A stretch of DNA of 12,119 nucleotides from CAYJRR01 sp964372275 [NCBI: uncultured bacterium] (GCA_964372275.1 CAYJRR010000134.1:1-12119), one strand, 5' to 3'; positions 1 to 6,801 are shown, counted from the stretch's first letter. Program-made: numbers and translations. The notes: generated by a model from the letters alone, not told the origin.

Positions 1-1109
1 TCCCCGGCGAACTCCCCCGCCTCCGCGGTCATCACCCCGCGGTCGTCGACCGGCGCCAGCACGTCGAGCCCGTAGCGCCGACCGAGATGGACGTCGTCGG
101 CGCCGTGTCCGGGGGCGATGTGCACGCATCCGGTTCCGGCCTCGAGCGTCACGAAGTCGGCGAGCATCACCTTCGAGGCGCGATCGACGAAGTGGTGACG
201 CGCCTCTTTCCCGTCGAGCGCGCGCGGGTCGACGGTGGCGACCACCGGCGTCTCCGGCGGGAGCCGCGCGTCCCGGAGGAAGGTCGGGAGCAACCCTTTG
301 GCCACGATCCATGCCTCGCCCGGATGCGAGGCCGGCTCGACCGCCACGTACTCGAGCTCGGGATGGAGCGCGATCCCCAGGTTGGCGGGGAGCGTCCACG
401 GGGTCGTCGTCCAGATGACGAGGAAGTTCCGCCGGCCGTCGACCGGGCCCTCCGGGAGCGCGAACGTCACCCAGACCGAGGGGCTGTCGTGCGGCTCGTA
501 CTCCACCTCCGCCTCGGCGAGCGCCGTGCGGTCGGACCAGCACCAATGGACCGGCTTCTTCCCCTTGTAGGCGCCGCCGTTGCCGAGGAAGCGCCCGAAC
601 TCGCGCGCGATGATCGCTTCGTACCCGGGGGCCATCGTCAGGTACGGCTCGTCCCACCGGCCGAAAACCCCCAGCCGGGTGAATTCGGCGCGCTGGACCT
701 CGACGAACCGCGCGGCCCAGGAGCGGCAGGCTTGCCGGAACTCCACCTTCGACATCGCCGCCTTCTTCGCGGGCCCGAGATCCTTGTCGACCTGGAGCTC
801 GATCGGCAGCCCGTGACAGTCCCATCCGGGGACGTAGTCGACCTTGTAGCCGGCCATCGTCTTGTACTTCACGACGATGTCCTTCAGGATCTTGTTGAGC
901 GTGTGCCCCTGATGGATGTGTCCGTTGGCATAGGGCGGCCCGTCGTGCAGCGAATAGACCGGCGCGTCCGCCCGCGCCTCGAGGATCCGCTCGAACAGCC
1001 GTTGCTCCGTCCAGCGCGCCAGGAAGCCGGGCTCCCGCTTCGGCAGGTCGGCCTTCATCGGGAAGTCGGTTCGCGGAAGCTGCAGCGTCGATTTGTGGTC
1101 GGCGGGCAT
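1..1109 (-). CDS. ileS: Isoleucyl-tRNA synthetase, N-terminal part (3' end outside window)
   Basis: Cytoplasmic class Ia aminoacyl-tRNA synthetase that charges tRNA-Ile with isoleucine using ATP. The first 369 residues are present; the family is usually about 900-1050 residues, so the KMSKS loop and anticodon-binding region lie off the left end. The start is the ATG at 1109. The N-terminus (HKSTLQLP, then DFPMKADLPKREPGFLARW) lines up with the usual IleRS beginning. The HIGH signature is HQGH (residues 66-69) inside DGPPYANGHIHQGH, followed by LNKILKDIVVK and YVPGWDCHGLPIE (residues 92-104). The CP1 editing domain starts near residue 185, with WTTTPWTLPAN (233-243) and GTGCVHIAPGHGADD (325-339), which carries the editing-site Asp. 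It follows the DUF4105 gene by 66 bases, but a terminator-like element lies between them, so it probably has its own promoter. No strong ribosome-binding site is visible. The identification is secure. Confidence 0.97.
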   Translation of the reverse strand, partial: MPADHKSTLQLPRTDFPMKADLPKREPGFLARWTEQRLFERILEARADAPVYSLHDGPPYANGHIHQGHTLNKILKDIVVKYKTMAGYKVDYVPGWDCHGLPIELQVDKDLGPAKKAAMSKVEFRQACRSWAARFVEVQRAEFTRLGVFGRWDEPYLTMAPGYEAIIAREFGRFLGNGGAYKGKKPVHWCWSDRTALAEAEVEYEPHDSPSVWVTFALPEGPVDGRRNFLVIWTTTPWTLPANLGIALHPELEYVAVEPASHPGEAWIVAKGLLPTFLRDARLPPETPVVATVDPRALDGKEARHHFVDRASKVMLADFVTLEAGTGCVHIAPGHGADDVHLGRRYGLDVLAPVDDRGVMTAEAGEFAG

Positions 1110-1120
1110 CGAGTCGTTCC

Positions 1121-1150
1121 GCCCTTCGGGCTCGTCCGGGCCCCCCGGAC
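1121..1150 (-). promoter_or_regulatory. Two tandem hairpins in the ileS leader
   Basis: Read on the minus strand, two perfect inverted repeats lie 12 to 41 bases before the ileS ATG: GTCCGGG-GGG-CCCGGAC (1150-1134), then GCCC-GAA-GGGC (1131-1121). Neither is followed by a T-run, so they are not intrinsic terminators. The leader is far too short for a T-box. They may slow translation initiation, stabilise the message or be chance GC-rich pairing. A weak minus -10-like TATAGC lies just upstream, near 1163-1158. Confidence 0.4.
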
Positions 1151-1165
1151 CCTGGCAGCTATATC

Positions 1166-1193
1166 AAAAAAAGGATCACCACGGCGCGGTGAC
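1166..1193 (-). terminator. Intrinsic terminator overlapping the DUF4105 stop codon
   Basis: On the minus strand the stem TCACCG / TGGTGA (six pairs including one G-U, loop CGCCG) is followed by CC and then seven T residues (1172-1166). The TGA stop of the DUF4105 gene (1178-1176) forms the last three bases of the 3' arm, so the element overlaps the end of the coding sequence. Stem plus T7 in such GC-rich DNA is a good match to a Rho-independent terminator and would separate the DUF3015/DUF4105 operon from ileS. Confidence 0.6.
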
Positions 1194-3479
1194 TTCCGCG
1201 AGAAGGGTCGTCGTCCGGGATCGAGCGCCGCCCGCCGAAACGCCGCGGCTCTCGGACCAACGCGCGATCGGACGCAACACCCAACCGGAACCGGAAGCCG
1301 GGCCGAACCTCCACGCGATCGAGCCCTCTGCTTCCGCCTGCCATGCGTGGCGGCCACGCGCATCGAGGAACGGCTGTGCCTCGATGCGCAGATCGATCCG
1401 GTCGAGAGTCGTGCGGCCGAGTTCCAGTCTCACGGCCGCAGAGGCCCGACTGCCCACCACCGGCACCGGCCGGCGCCATGCGCGCGAGGAGATGGCGCCC
1501 AGTCCCGCGCGCAGTCCGACGCGAAGGTGTGCCGACCGATCTTCGCTCGCCACGACGAACCGCTCCGGACCGGCGTCCGCCATCGCCGACCAGCGTAGTC
1601 CCCCTTCACGATCCCCTCCGCCTCCGAGGCCGAAACCCCATTCGGGATGGCGCAGATCGAGCAAGGTCCACCTGTGCGCGGCGATCACCGTGTCGCCGAA
1701 GCGCCCGGTCGCGACCGCGATCCTACCGGAGAGGCACGTCATACCGGTGTCGGCGCGAAAGCCGCGCTGCCGGTGTTCACCCAGTCGCTCGTCGAGAACG
1801 GCACCCTCGAATTCGGCGAGAAGCCTCGAGCTCGACGCCGTCTTTTCGGCCCCGAGCGCCGCCCGGACCGTATAGGCCCCGGAGTCGCCGATTGCCCGCC
1901 GACCGGGCACGCGGGCGGCCGGAACCGGAGGAAGCGCCGGCGTCGGTGGCGGTGGATACCGGTCCAGGAAGTCTCCATAGATCCCGGCGAGCTCGGCCAG
2001 CGGCGTGTCGACGGTGCCCGGCGCCACCGACGCCCGCCGGAGATAGCGCTCGACGTCGAGACTCTCCCGAAGATACGCCCCACGGGCGTCCGCCGTCGTA
2101 CCGGCCTCCTCGAGCTCCGCGATGGCGCGATAGGCCGCGAGGCGCCGCCCGACGTCCGGATCGCGCGCTCTCGCCAACACCGCGGCGAGCTTGGCGTGCA
2201 CGCGCGGATTGCGATCGGTGTTCCCGAGCAGGCCGGCGGCGATTCGCCTCCGTTCGGCCTCGGCTGCTTCGGCGCGGTCGGCGGCCCCCGCGTCGATCCG
2301 CTCGAACACGAGACCGGGTCCATCGTGCAGCAGGTCCAGGATGGCCGTCGGAAAGCGGATTCCCCGCGGCGATGCGAGATCGATCTCCGGAAGCAGCGGC
2401 GCGACCAGAATCTCGGCCAACAGTCCCGAGCAGTTGTCGCTGAAGAAGTAATAGGGCCACCCGGCGCTTCCCCGGTGGAGTTCCCAGAAGCGCTCGAGTA
2501 CGCGCTGGACGAGCTCCGCCGACAGGTCGAGGCGGAAAACCTTGAAGGAACGAGCCTCGAACTGCTCGTACCGCTCTCGTACGAGGTAGCGGTGCGTGAG
2601 GAACAGTCGAGCATCGACTCCCCCGGTGAGTCCGCGCCAGGCGAACCGGACGGAGCCGCTCCGACCGCGCTCGGCGGCGATGTGGAACACGGGCTGCAAG
2701 CCGGGCGGGGTTGGTCGATCGTCGCGATAGCGGATCCGCACCAGCAGGTGTCCCCACATCGAAATCGCCTGCTCGTGGGACGGTGAAGCAAGCAGCATCT
2801 CGAGCGCGTCGACTCGGTCGGGGCGCAGCTCGGACTCGAAGGTCGGACAGGTGGCGGACGCCAACGGCGGTCGGTGGCCCAATGCTCCGAACGCGTCTGC
2901 CAGGACGCGATAGCGAGACGGCTCGTCGCAGCGAGCCGGGGCGTCGGGTGCCGGGGTGTCGAGGAAGAACGATTCGGCGTAGGTCGCGAACTCCTCGGAG
3001 GGACTGAGCGTGGCGCGAGCCCGCAGCCACCGGGACAAGGGATTCTGCCGCGCGCGCGGCGGCCCGGCCGGCGCGGTGAGCACTCGGCGCCAACCGGCGA
3101 TCGATCGCCACCGCCGGGAGTCGGAGAGGCCGAGCCGATCGTCCCAGGCGTGGGCGACCAGGTGCGACACGGCACGGGCCGTGAGCGCCCTCCGTTCCGC
3201 CTCCGTCGCCGACGCGGGCGGATCGTAGAGATAGTTCTCGCCCCGCTCCCTATCTCGCTCCGGAAACGGCCCGAATCCCAGCCGATCGAGGCTGGCTCCG
3301 GGCCGCTTCACCAGAACGAGCCCCCCAGGCGGAATCGGCAGGCGTCCCGCGACCGACTCGATCACCGCACGCTCTTCGTCCGTCCACGGATTCGGCGCAT
3401 CGCGCAGCTCCAGCGCGAAGGTCGGCGCGGCGGCGAGGATCGCGGCGAGGAGTACCAATCGGCTACGGGATGTCGGCAA
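1176..3479 (-). CDS. DUF4105 / Lnb-type envelope protein with C-terminal beta-barrel-like region
   Basis: A 767-residue exported protein. The start is a TTG at 3479, chosen because it gives a basic n-region (PTSRSR) before the hydrophobic stretch LVLLAAILAAAPTFA. Residues 100-200 resemble the N-terminal part of known DUF4105 proteins: HLVAHAWD (106-113), EEFATYAESFFLD (162-174), then RCDEPSRY (183-190). The DUF4105 core follows, with MWGHLLVRIRY (241-251) and FFSDNCSGLLAEIL (345-358). H244 and C350 are the likely catalytic pair. DUF4105 includes Lnb, the Bacteroides lipoprotein N-acyltransferase, so transfer of an acyl chain to lipoprotein N-termini is possible but not shown here. From about residue 540 the chain alternates polar and hydrophobic residues and ends in Trp, as outer-membrane barrels do. 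Its start overlaps the upstream gene by 17 bases, which suggests translational coupling. The family is fairly sure; the reaction is inferred. Confidence 0.8.
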   Translation of the reverse strand: MPTSRSRLVLLAAILAAAPTFALELRDAPNPWTDEERAVIESVAGRLPIPPGGLVLVKRPGASLDRLGFGPFPERDRERGENYLYDPPASATEAERRALTARAVSHLVAHAWDDRLGLSDSRRWRSIAGWRRVLTAPAGPPRARQNPLSRWLRARATLSPSEEFATYAESFFLDTPAPDAPARCDEPSRYRVLADAFGALGHRPPLASATCPTFESELRPDRVDALEMLLASPSHEQAISMWGHLLVRIRYRDDRPTPPGLQPVFHIAAERGRSGSVRFAWRGLTGGVDARLFLTHRYLVRERYEQFEARSFKVFRLDLSAELVQRVLERFWELHRGSAGWPYYFFSDNCSGLLAEILVAPLLPEIDLASPRGIRFPTAILDLLHDGPGLVFERIDAGAADRAEAAEAERRRIAAGLLGNTDRNPRVHAKLAAVLARARDPDVGRRLAAYRAIAELEEAGTTADARGAYLRESLDVERYLRRASVAPGTVDTPLAELAGIYGDFLDRYPPPPTPALPPVPAARVPGRRAIGDSGAYTVRAALGAEKTASSSRLLAEFEGAVLDERLGEHRQRGFRADTGMTCLSGRIAVATGRFGDTVIAAHRWTLLDLRHPEWGFGLGGGGDREGGLRWSAMADAGPERFVVASEDRSAHLRVGLRAGLGAISSRAWRRPVPVVGSRASAAVRLELGRTTLDRIDLRIEAQPFLDARGRHAWQAEAEGSIAWRFGPASGSGWVLRPIARWSESRGVSAGGARSRTTTLLAEVTAPW

Positions 3480-4062
3480 CGCCGAGCAGCGTGTGCCATC
3501 GGTCGAAATCGGCGGCGAGGCGGTCGTCCTCGCGCATCACCTCGCCGACCCGCCGGAGAAAGGCTCGCACCCGCTGCGCGTCGCCGACCGTCCGGTCGTC
3601 GAGAACGTCGATCAGTTCGGCCCTCCGGTGACGAAGCGCAGCGCCGAACGCGGCGCGTCGCGGCGGCTCCAGCAGGTAGGCGGCGGCGACGTCGTCGATC
3701 GTCGGTCCGAACCCTCGGGCGAGATCGATCCTCAGCTGGGTCTCGTTCTCGCGCAGATAGGACGCCGCCTTCCGGTCGTCGTCGGTCATCGCTTTCGCGG
3801 GTGCCTTTTTCGGGCGGAGCCATGCGTAGTACACGACGACCGCGAGGACGACGACCAGACCGGCGATTCCCCAGCCCGAGAGTTCGTCCTTCTTCTCCTC
3901 GTCGTCCTCCTCCGGAGCCGGCGTCGGGCTGCTGCTCGCGCTCGGCTCCGAGCTGCTACTGCTGAATTCGGTCGTCGACTCGAAGCTCCCCGCACCGGAG
4001 ATCGACGAGGCGCACAGTGTGGAGACCACCAGCAGACCTGCGATCCAGCCCTTGGATCCCAT
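3463..4062 (-). CDS. Membrane-anchored DUF3015-like protein
   Basis: A 199-residue protein. The ATG at 4062 is preferred over one 21 codons upstream because GGGGAGGAACG directly precedes it and a signal-like segment begins there (GWIAGLLVVSTLCASS). Next come a Ser/Pro-rich linker (about 28-50), an acidic stretch EEDDEEKKDE (51-60), one clear membrane helix (about 63-82) followed by RPKK, and a soluble C-terminal domain (about 92-199). That domain reads SYLRENETQLRIDLARGFG (101-119), then VMREDDRLAADFDRW, which resembles the C-terminal part of DUF3015 proteins. DUF3015 genes are commonly found beside DUF4105 genes, and this gene overlaps the DUF4105 gene downstream. Basic residues after the helix favour a cytoplasmic C-terminus, which is odd for a family usually exported. 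The sequence before the Cys (S-T-L-C) is not a good lipobox. The DUF3015 match is from memory of the family pattern and is moderate. Confidence 0.65.
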   Translation of the reverse strand: MGSKGWIAGLLVVSTLCASSISGAGSFESTTEFSSSSSEPSASSSPTPAPEEDDEEKKDELSGWGIAGLVVVLAVVVYYAWLRPKKAPAKAMTDDDRKAASYLRENETQLRIDLARGFGPTIDDVAAAYLLEPPRRAAFGAALRHRRAELIDVLDDRTVGDAQRVRAFLRRVGEVMREDDRLAADFDRWHTLLGVADIP

Positions 4063-4161
4063 CGTTCCTCCCCTCGCATGGGGATCGTAGCGCAACGCCG
4101 TGGCATCTCCCGCATCGAGACCCAAGAAACGATCGGCGGCCGATGGCCGTCGGAGGTCACG
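4063..4161. promoter_or_regulatory. Divergent intergenic region with a palindrome before the YceI gene
   Basis: These 99 bases separate two divergent starts and must hold the promoters for both. On the minus strand a TACGAT hexamer (4089-4084) sits 22 bases before the DUF3015-like start, but no convincing -35 box accompanies it. On the plus side the inverted repeat CGGCC-GAT-GGCCG (4137-4149) ends two bases before the GGAGG ribosome-binding site of the YceI gene. It could be an operator or a hairpin affecting access to that site. Confidence 0.4.
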
Positions 4162-4905
4162 ATGCGCGCCCGGGCGACGCCGTACCGACTGCCGATCCTC
4201 CTGCTGCTGGCGTTCGACCCGGCCCGGCTCCGGACGGATCCGGGCCGCCCCGATCCGGACCGGGGCGACCCGACGGCCGCTGTGCGCGTCGAGCTACGGC
4301 CCGGCGCCCGGGCCTCGTTCCGCGCGCGGAGCACGACGGGGGCCTTCTCGGGGACGACCCGCGATCTCCGGATGCGGGACGACGGGACGCGGCTCGTCTT
4401 CACCGCGAAGGTCGCCGACGTCGACACCGGCATCCGGCTGCGCAACCGCCACCTGCGGGAGCGGTACGTCGACGCGCGCCGTCACCCCCAGGTCGAGCTC
4501 GTCGTATCACGCGAGGCGATCCGCCTTCCCGAAGCCGGGCGGCCCGCCGAGGGTACGGCGACGGGCACCTTTCGCCTGCGCGGCGTGGCACGCGAGGTGA
4601 CGATCCGCTACCGGCTGACGCCGATCCCGGAGGGCTACCGCGTGCGGGCGAGCTTCCGCTTCGACGTGCGCGACTTCGGGATCCGCACGCCGCGCTTCCT
4701 GATCGCGCGCGTCGATCCGCGGATGCGCGCCGACGCGACCTTCGAGGTCACTCTGGATCGATCCGCTCGGAACGGAGGCGAATCCCCTGATGGGACGACT
4801 CCACCCGGCCCCACCCTTCGTAACGGCGTCCCGCGGCGATGTACGGCTCGCGTGGAGTGGCCAACCGTTCGTCCTCGTAGTGCACCCGGAACGACGGCCC
4901 GGTGA
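4162..4905 (+). CDS. YceI-family protein
   Basis: A 247-residue protein with a short hydrophobic N-terminus (RLPILLLLAF, 9-18) that may direct export. The YceI beta-barrel domain spans about residues 40-198: ASFRARSTTGAFSG (51-64), FTAKVADVDTGIRLRNRHLRERYVDA (80-105), GTFRLRGVAREVTIRY (135-150) and FDVRDFGI (167-174). YceI proteins are periplasmic lipocalin-like barrels that bind isoprenoid or other long lipids; the ligand here cannot be read from the sequence. The ATG at 4162 has a good ribosome-binding site, GGAGG, five bases upstream. The domain ends near 4758, but the frame stays open to 4905, giving a Pro/Arg/Thr-rich tail of about 49 residues that runs antisense to the end of the neighbouring minus-strand gene. 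The tail matches nothing in the family and may be incidental, or may reflect a sequencing frameshift. Confidence 0.88.
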   Translation: MRARATPYRLPILLLLAFDPARLRTDPGRPDPDRGDPTAAVRVELRPGARASFRARSTTGAFSGTTRDLRMRDDGTRLVFTAKVADVDTGIRLRNRHLRERYVDARRHPQVELVVSREAIRLPEAGRPAEGTATGTFRLRGVAREVTIRYRLTPIPEGYRVRASFRFDVRDFGIRTPRFLIARVDPRMRADATFEVTLDRSARNGGESPDGTTPPGPTLRNGVPRRCTARVEWPTVRPRSAPGTTAR

Positions 4906-5950
4906 AGTCGGCGGAGGCAAAGAACTCGTACTCCACCTCCAGTCGGTTCACCTTCTTTCCGTCCGACCGAGTGCGATTGTGCCGGCGCGCGCCCACCCGT
5001 TTCGGGTAGCCGGTGACGATCAGGCGATGGCCCCGGAACCGGTCGGGTTCGGCGTCGATCGCCCGCGCGAGCGCGTCGGCGGGGACCCTCGGCGTGCGCG
5101 GATAGAGCGCCCGCATCGCGGCGTGGAGCTCGGGGATGCCCATCCGCTCCCCGTCCTCGAGACTCGCCTTCACGTCGAGCAGGAACTGATCCCGCTCGGA
5201 CGCCGGGACGGTGAACGTCGCGAACCGGTCGAGCGCACGACGAGAAATCCCGGTGCGGATGGAGGTCGGCTCGATCCGCAGAACCTCCCGCAGGAACGCC
5301 CGCACCTCTTCGGCCATGCGTCGTTCCTCCGCGGAGGTGAAGAGCGACCGCCCGACGTCCCGGGGATCGAACAGCTCGGGAAACTCGGCCCGCAGGCGGG
5401 TGCCGACCTCCGACTCGAGCAGGCTCGGGCCGAGCGCGGTCGACACCGAGGACCGCTGCGCCGGCGACAACCGCCGCATCCCCTCCAGAAACGACTCGAC
5501 GCCGGCCGACGCGACTTCGACGTGCGTGAGCGAGAAGTCGCCGCGTCCGCGGATCCAGAACGGAAGGATCGTCGGCTCGCCGACGTCGAAACGGGAGACG
5601 AGCCCGAACACCTCCGGGTCGAGCTCCTGCCACAGTGCCCCGAGCGCGCCGCCGCGAAGCAGATCTCGCGCGAAATCGCGGTCTCCATCGCCCAGGTCGA
5701 GGTAGGACGCCGCAAGCGCGGACGGGCCGCCCGCTGCGCGGACCTCCCCTTCGTCGATCTCCCGGTTGTCCCGCCGCCACGGGGTGTACCAGTCTCCGCC
5801 GTTGTCGAACCGCGATCGGAACGAATCGACCTGCGCCAGCGCCTCGGCAAGTCCGCGGATCGCCGGCTCCTCGTCGCCCGGACACGCGGCGCGCGCCAGC
5901 GCCGGCAGAAGGCCGGCGACGACGAGGGCCCCGATCGACACGCGCACCAT
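4748..5950 (-). CDS. Secreted protein of unknown function
   Basis: A 400-residue protein that I do not recognise. The ATG at 5950 follows GGGAGGGAGTC, a strong ribosome-binding site. The N-terminus MVRVSIGALVVAGLLPALARA is a clear signal peptide with an A-R-A cleavage site before ACPGDEE; the nearby Cys lacks a proper lipobox. Residues 25-300 look mostly helical, with charged segments such as RMAEEVRAFLREVLR (211-225) and a Trp-rich patch DWYTPWRRD (53-61). Residues 305-400 look beta-rich (FRGHRLIVTGYPKRVG, RLEVEYEFFASADF, IAAGRRYEGWGRVESS) and may form a small barrel-type domain. No catalytic motif is evident. Its last 158 bases overlap the YceI gene tail to tail. The next minus-strand gene upstream is 153 bases away, with inverted repeats between, so co-transcription is doubtful. 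An exported helper or structural role is only a guess. Confidence 0.75.
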   Translation of the reverse strand: MVRVSIGALVVAGLLPALARAACPGDEEPAIRGLAEALAQVDSFRSRFDNGGDWYTPWRRDNREIDEGEVRAAGGPSALAASYLDLGDGDRDFARDLLRGGALGALWQELDPEVFGLVSRFDVGEPTILPFWIRGRGDFSLTHVEVASAGVESFLEGMRRLSPAQRSSVSTALGPSLLESEVGTRLRAEFPELFDPRDVGRSLFTSAEERRMAEEVRAFLREVLRIEPTSIRTGISRRALDRFATFTVPASERDQFLLDVKASLEDGERMGIPELHAAMRALYPRTPRVPADALARAIDAEPDRFRGHRLIVTGYPKRVGARRHNRTRSDGKKVNRLEVEYEFFASADFTGPSFRVHYEDERLATPREPYIAAGRRYEGWGRVESSHQGIRLRSERIDPE

Positions 5951-6031
5951 GACTCCCTCCCGGTGCGGATCGGGAGAGCAGCCGTCGTGCCGGAAACAAA
6001 ATCGCCGCCCCTACGCACGGATCGCGATGTC

Positions 6032-6054
6032 GCGGGGCACGCCGGGCACCCCGC
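6032..6054. repeat. Nine-pair inverted repeat in the 5951-6103 gap
   Basis: GCGGGGCAC and its partner GGCACCCCGC region form a stem of about nine pairs, two of them G-U on the minus strand, around a five-base loop. No T-run follows directly; a TTTTGTTT patch lies about 35 bases further on in the minus direction. It sits 82 bases before the start of the secreted unknown. It could be a Rho-type pause site, an mRNA-stabilising hairpin or leader structure. Confidence 0.35.
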
Positions 6055-6070
6055 CCACCACCGAAACTAC

Positions 6071-6101
6071 CGGGCGCCTGGCGACTCCAGGTCCCTGCCC
6101 G
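6071..6101 (-). terminator. Possible terminator hairpin after the NADP oxidoreductase gene
   Basis: Two bases after the TAA of the oxidoreductase gene, the minus strand can fold with an outer stem CGGGC/GCCCG and an inner stem CCTGG/CCAGG around AGTCG. The arms are separated by an uneven internal loop. It is followed only by GTAGTTTCGG, a poor T-tract, so termination would be inefficient or Rho-assisted. Its placement right behind a stop codon is the main argument. Confidence 0.35.
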
Positions 6102-6103
6102 TC

Positions 6104-6742
6104 TTACGTCCGGAGCAGCTTGTAAGCATGGTTCCAGGTGCCGGTGCGCACGCCGTAGGCGACCCACAGGATGCACATCGGCTCGAGCAGGCGCGAGGCC
6201 TCGATCCCGCCGGCATCGACCGTCCCCCAACCGAACGACTGCAGGATCTCCCGCACGGCCGCCTTCGCGCCGTCGTCGTTGCCGCAGATGAACATGTCGG
6301 GCGGCCCGCCGGGGAAGTGCGGATCGACCATGTGCATGTTGCCGACGGTGTTGAACGCCTTGACCACCTTCGACGACGGCAGCCAGCGCTGCACCTGCTC
6401 CCCGCCCGAATCGGTATGGCCGAGGGCGAGCGACGGCAGCGCCCCCGGCTTGAAGATCAGCGGATTGGTGCAGTCGATCACGACCTTTCCCGCGAGTCGC
6501 TCGCGCCCGGCGAGTCCGAGCGCGTTCTCGGTGCCGGTCCACAAGGTGGCCAGGACCGCGATCTCGCCGAACGCCGCCGTCTCGGCGAACGTCCAGGCGG
6601 AGGCGCGCGGACCGCTCTCCTTCACCCAGCCGGCGACCTTCGAGGGCTCGCGCGAGCCGAGCTTCACGTCGTGCCCACGCGCGACGAACCCCCGGCCCAA
6701 CGCCTTCGCCACGTCCCCGGTCCCCAGAATTCCGATCTTCAT
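6104..6742 (-). CDS. NADP-binding oxidoreductase, F420-dependent NADP reductase / STEAP-like family
   Basis: A 212-residue cytoplasmic protein. The ATG at 6742 (MKIGILGTGDVAKALGRGF) is preferred to one six codons upstream because the Rossmann fold begins at once. The dinucleotide motif GTGDVA (7-12) is followed by VKLGSREP (26-33); the Ser-Arg pair after strand 2 is typical of NADP rather than NAD preference. KVVIDCTNPL (86-95) and KVVKAFNTVGNMHM (125-138) are the conserved strands and substrate-side loop seen in archaeal F420H2:NADP reductase and in STEAP oxidoreductase domains. The C-terminus CILWVAYGVRTGTWNHAYKLL also fits that group. Whether it uses F420, flavin or another hydride partner cannot be told; no F420 biosynthesis gene is in the window. 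It is transcribed divergently from the M23 gene, so the region between them probably carries both promoters. Confidence 0.85.
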   Translation of the reverse strand: MKIGILGTGDVAKALGRGFVARGHDVKLGSREPSKVAGWVKESGPRASAWTFAETAAFGEIAVLATLWTGTENALGLAGRERLAGKVVIDCTNPLIFKPGALPSLALGHTDSGGEQVQRWLPSSKVVKAFNTVGNMHMVDPHFPGGPPDMFICGNDDGAKAAVREILQSFGWGTVDAGGIEASRLLEPMCILWVAYGVRTGTWNHAYKLLRT

Positions 6743-6801
6743 GGCGGAAAAGACCACCACGCCCCGCCCGGCAGGTCAACGACGGCCGGCGAAACCCTTC
6801 G

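Noticed and set aside
1110-1175. T-box or other tRNA-sensing leader for ileS
   Set aside because: There are only 66 bases before the start and no specifier loop or T-box consensus.
87-1598. Open plus-strand frame of 503 codons opposite ileS and the DUF4105 gene
   Set aside because: It lies antisense to a clear IleRS and the end of the DUF4105 gene, its product is Arg/Pro/Gly-rich with no domain, and long antisense frames are expected in DNA this rich in GC.
4092-4105. Possible sigma-54 promoter on the minus strand (TGCCACG, three bases, TTGC)
   Set aside because: The spacing between the two elements is one base short and the conserved GG is GC; sigma-54 promoters tolerate neither change well.
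4063-4125. Longer start for the DUF3015-like protein at 4125
   Set aside because: The added 21 residues would precede the signal-like segment, while the ATG at 4062 has a strong GGGGAGGAACG ribosome-binding site.
6104-6742. Calling the oxidoreductase a true F420H2:NADP reductase
   Set aside because: The fold fits, but the same sequence pattern occurs in enzymes using other hydride partners and no F420 gene is present in the window.
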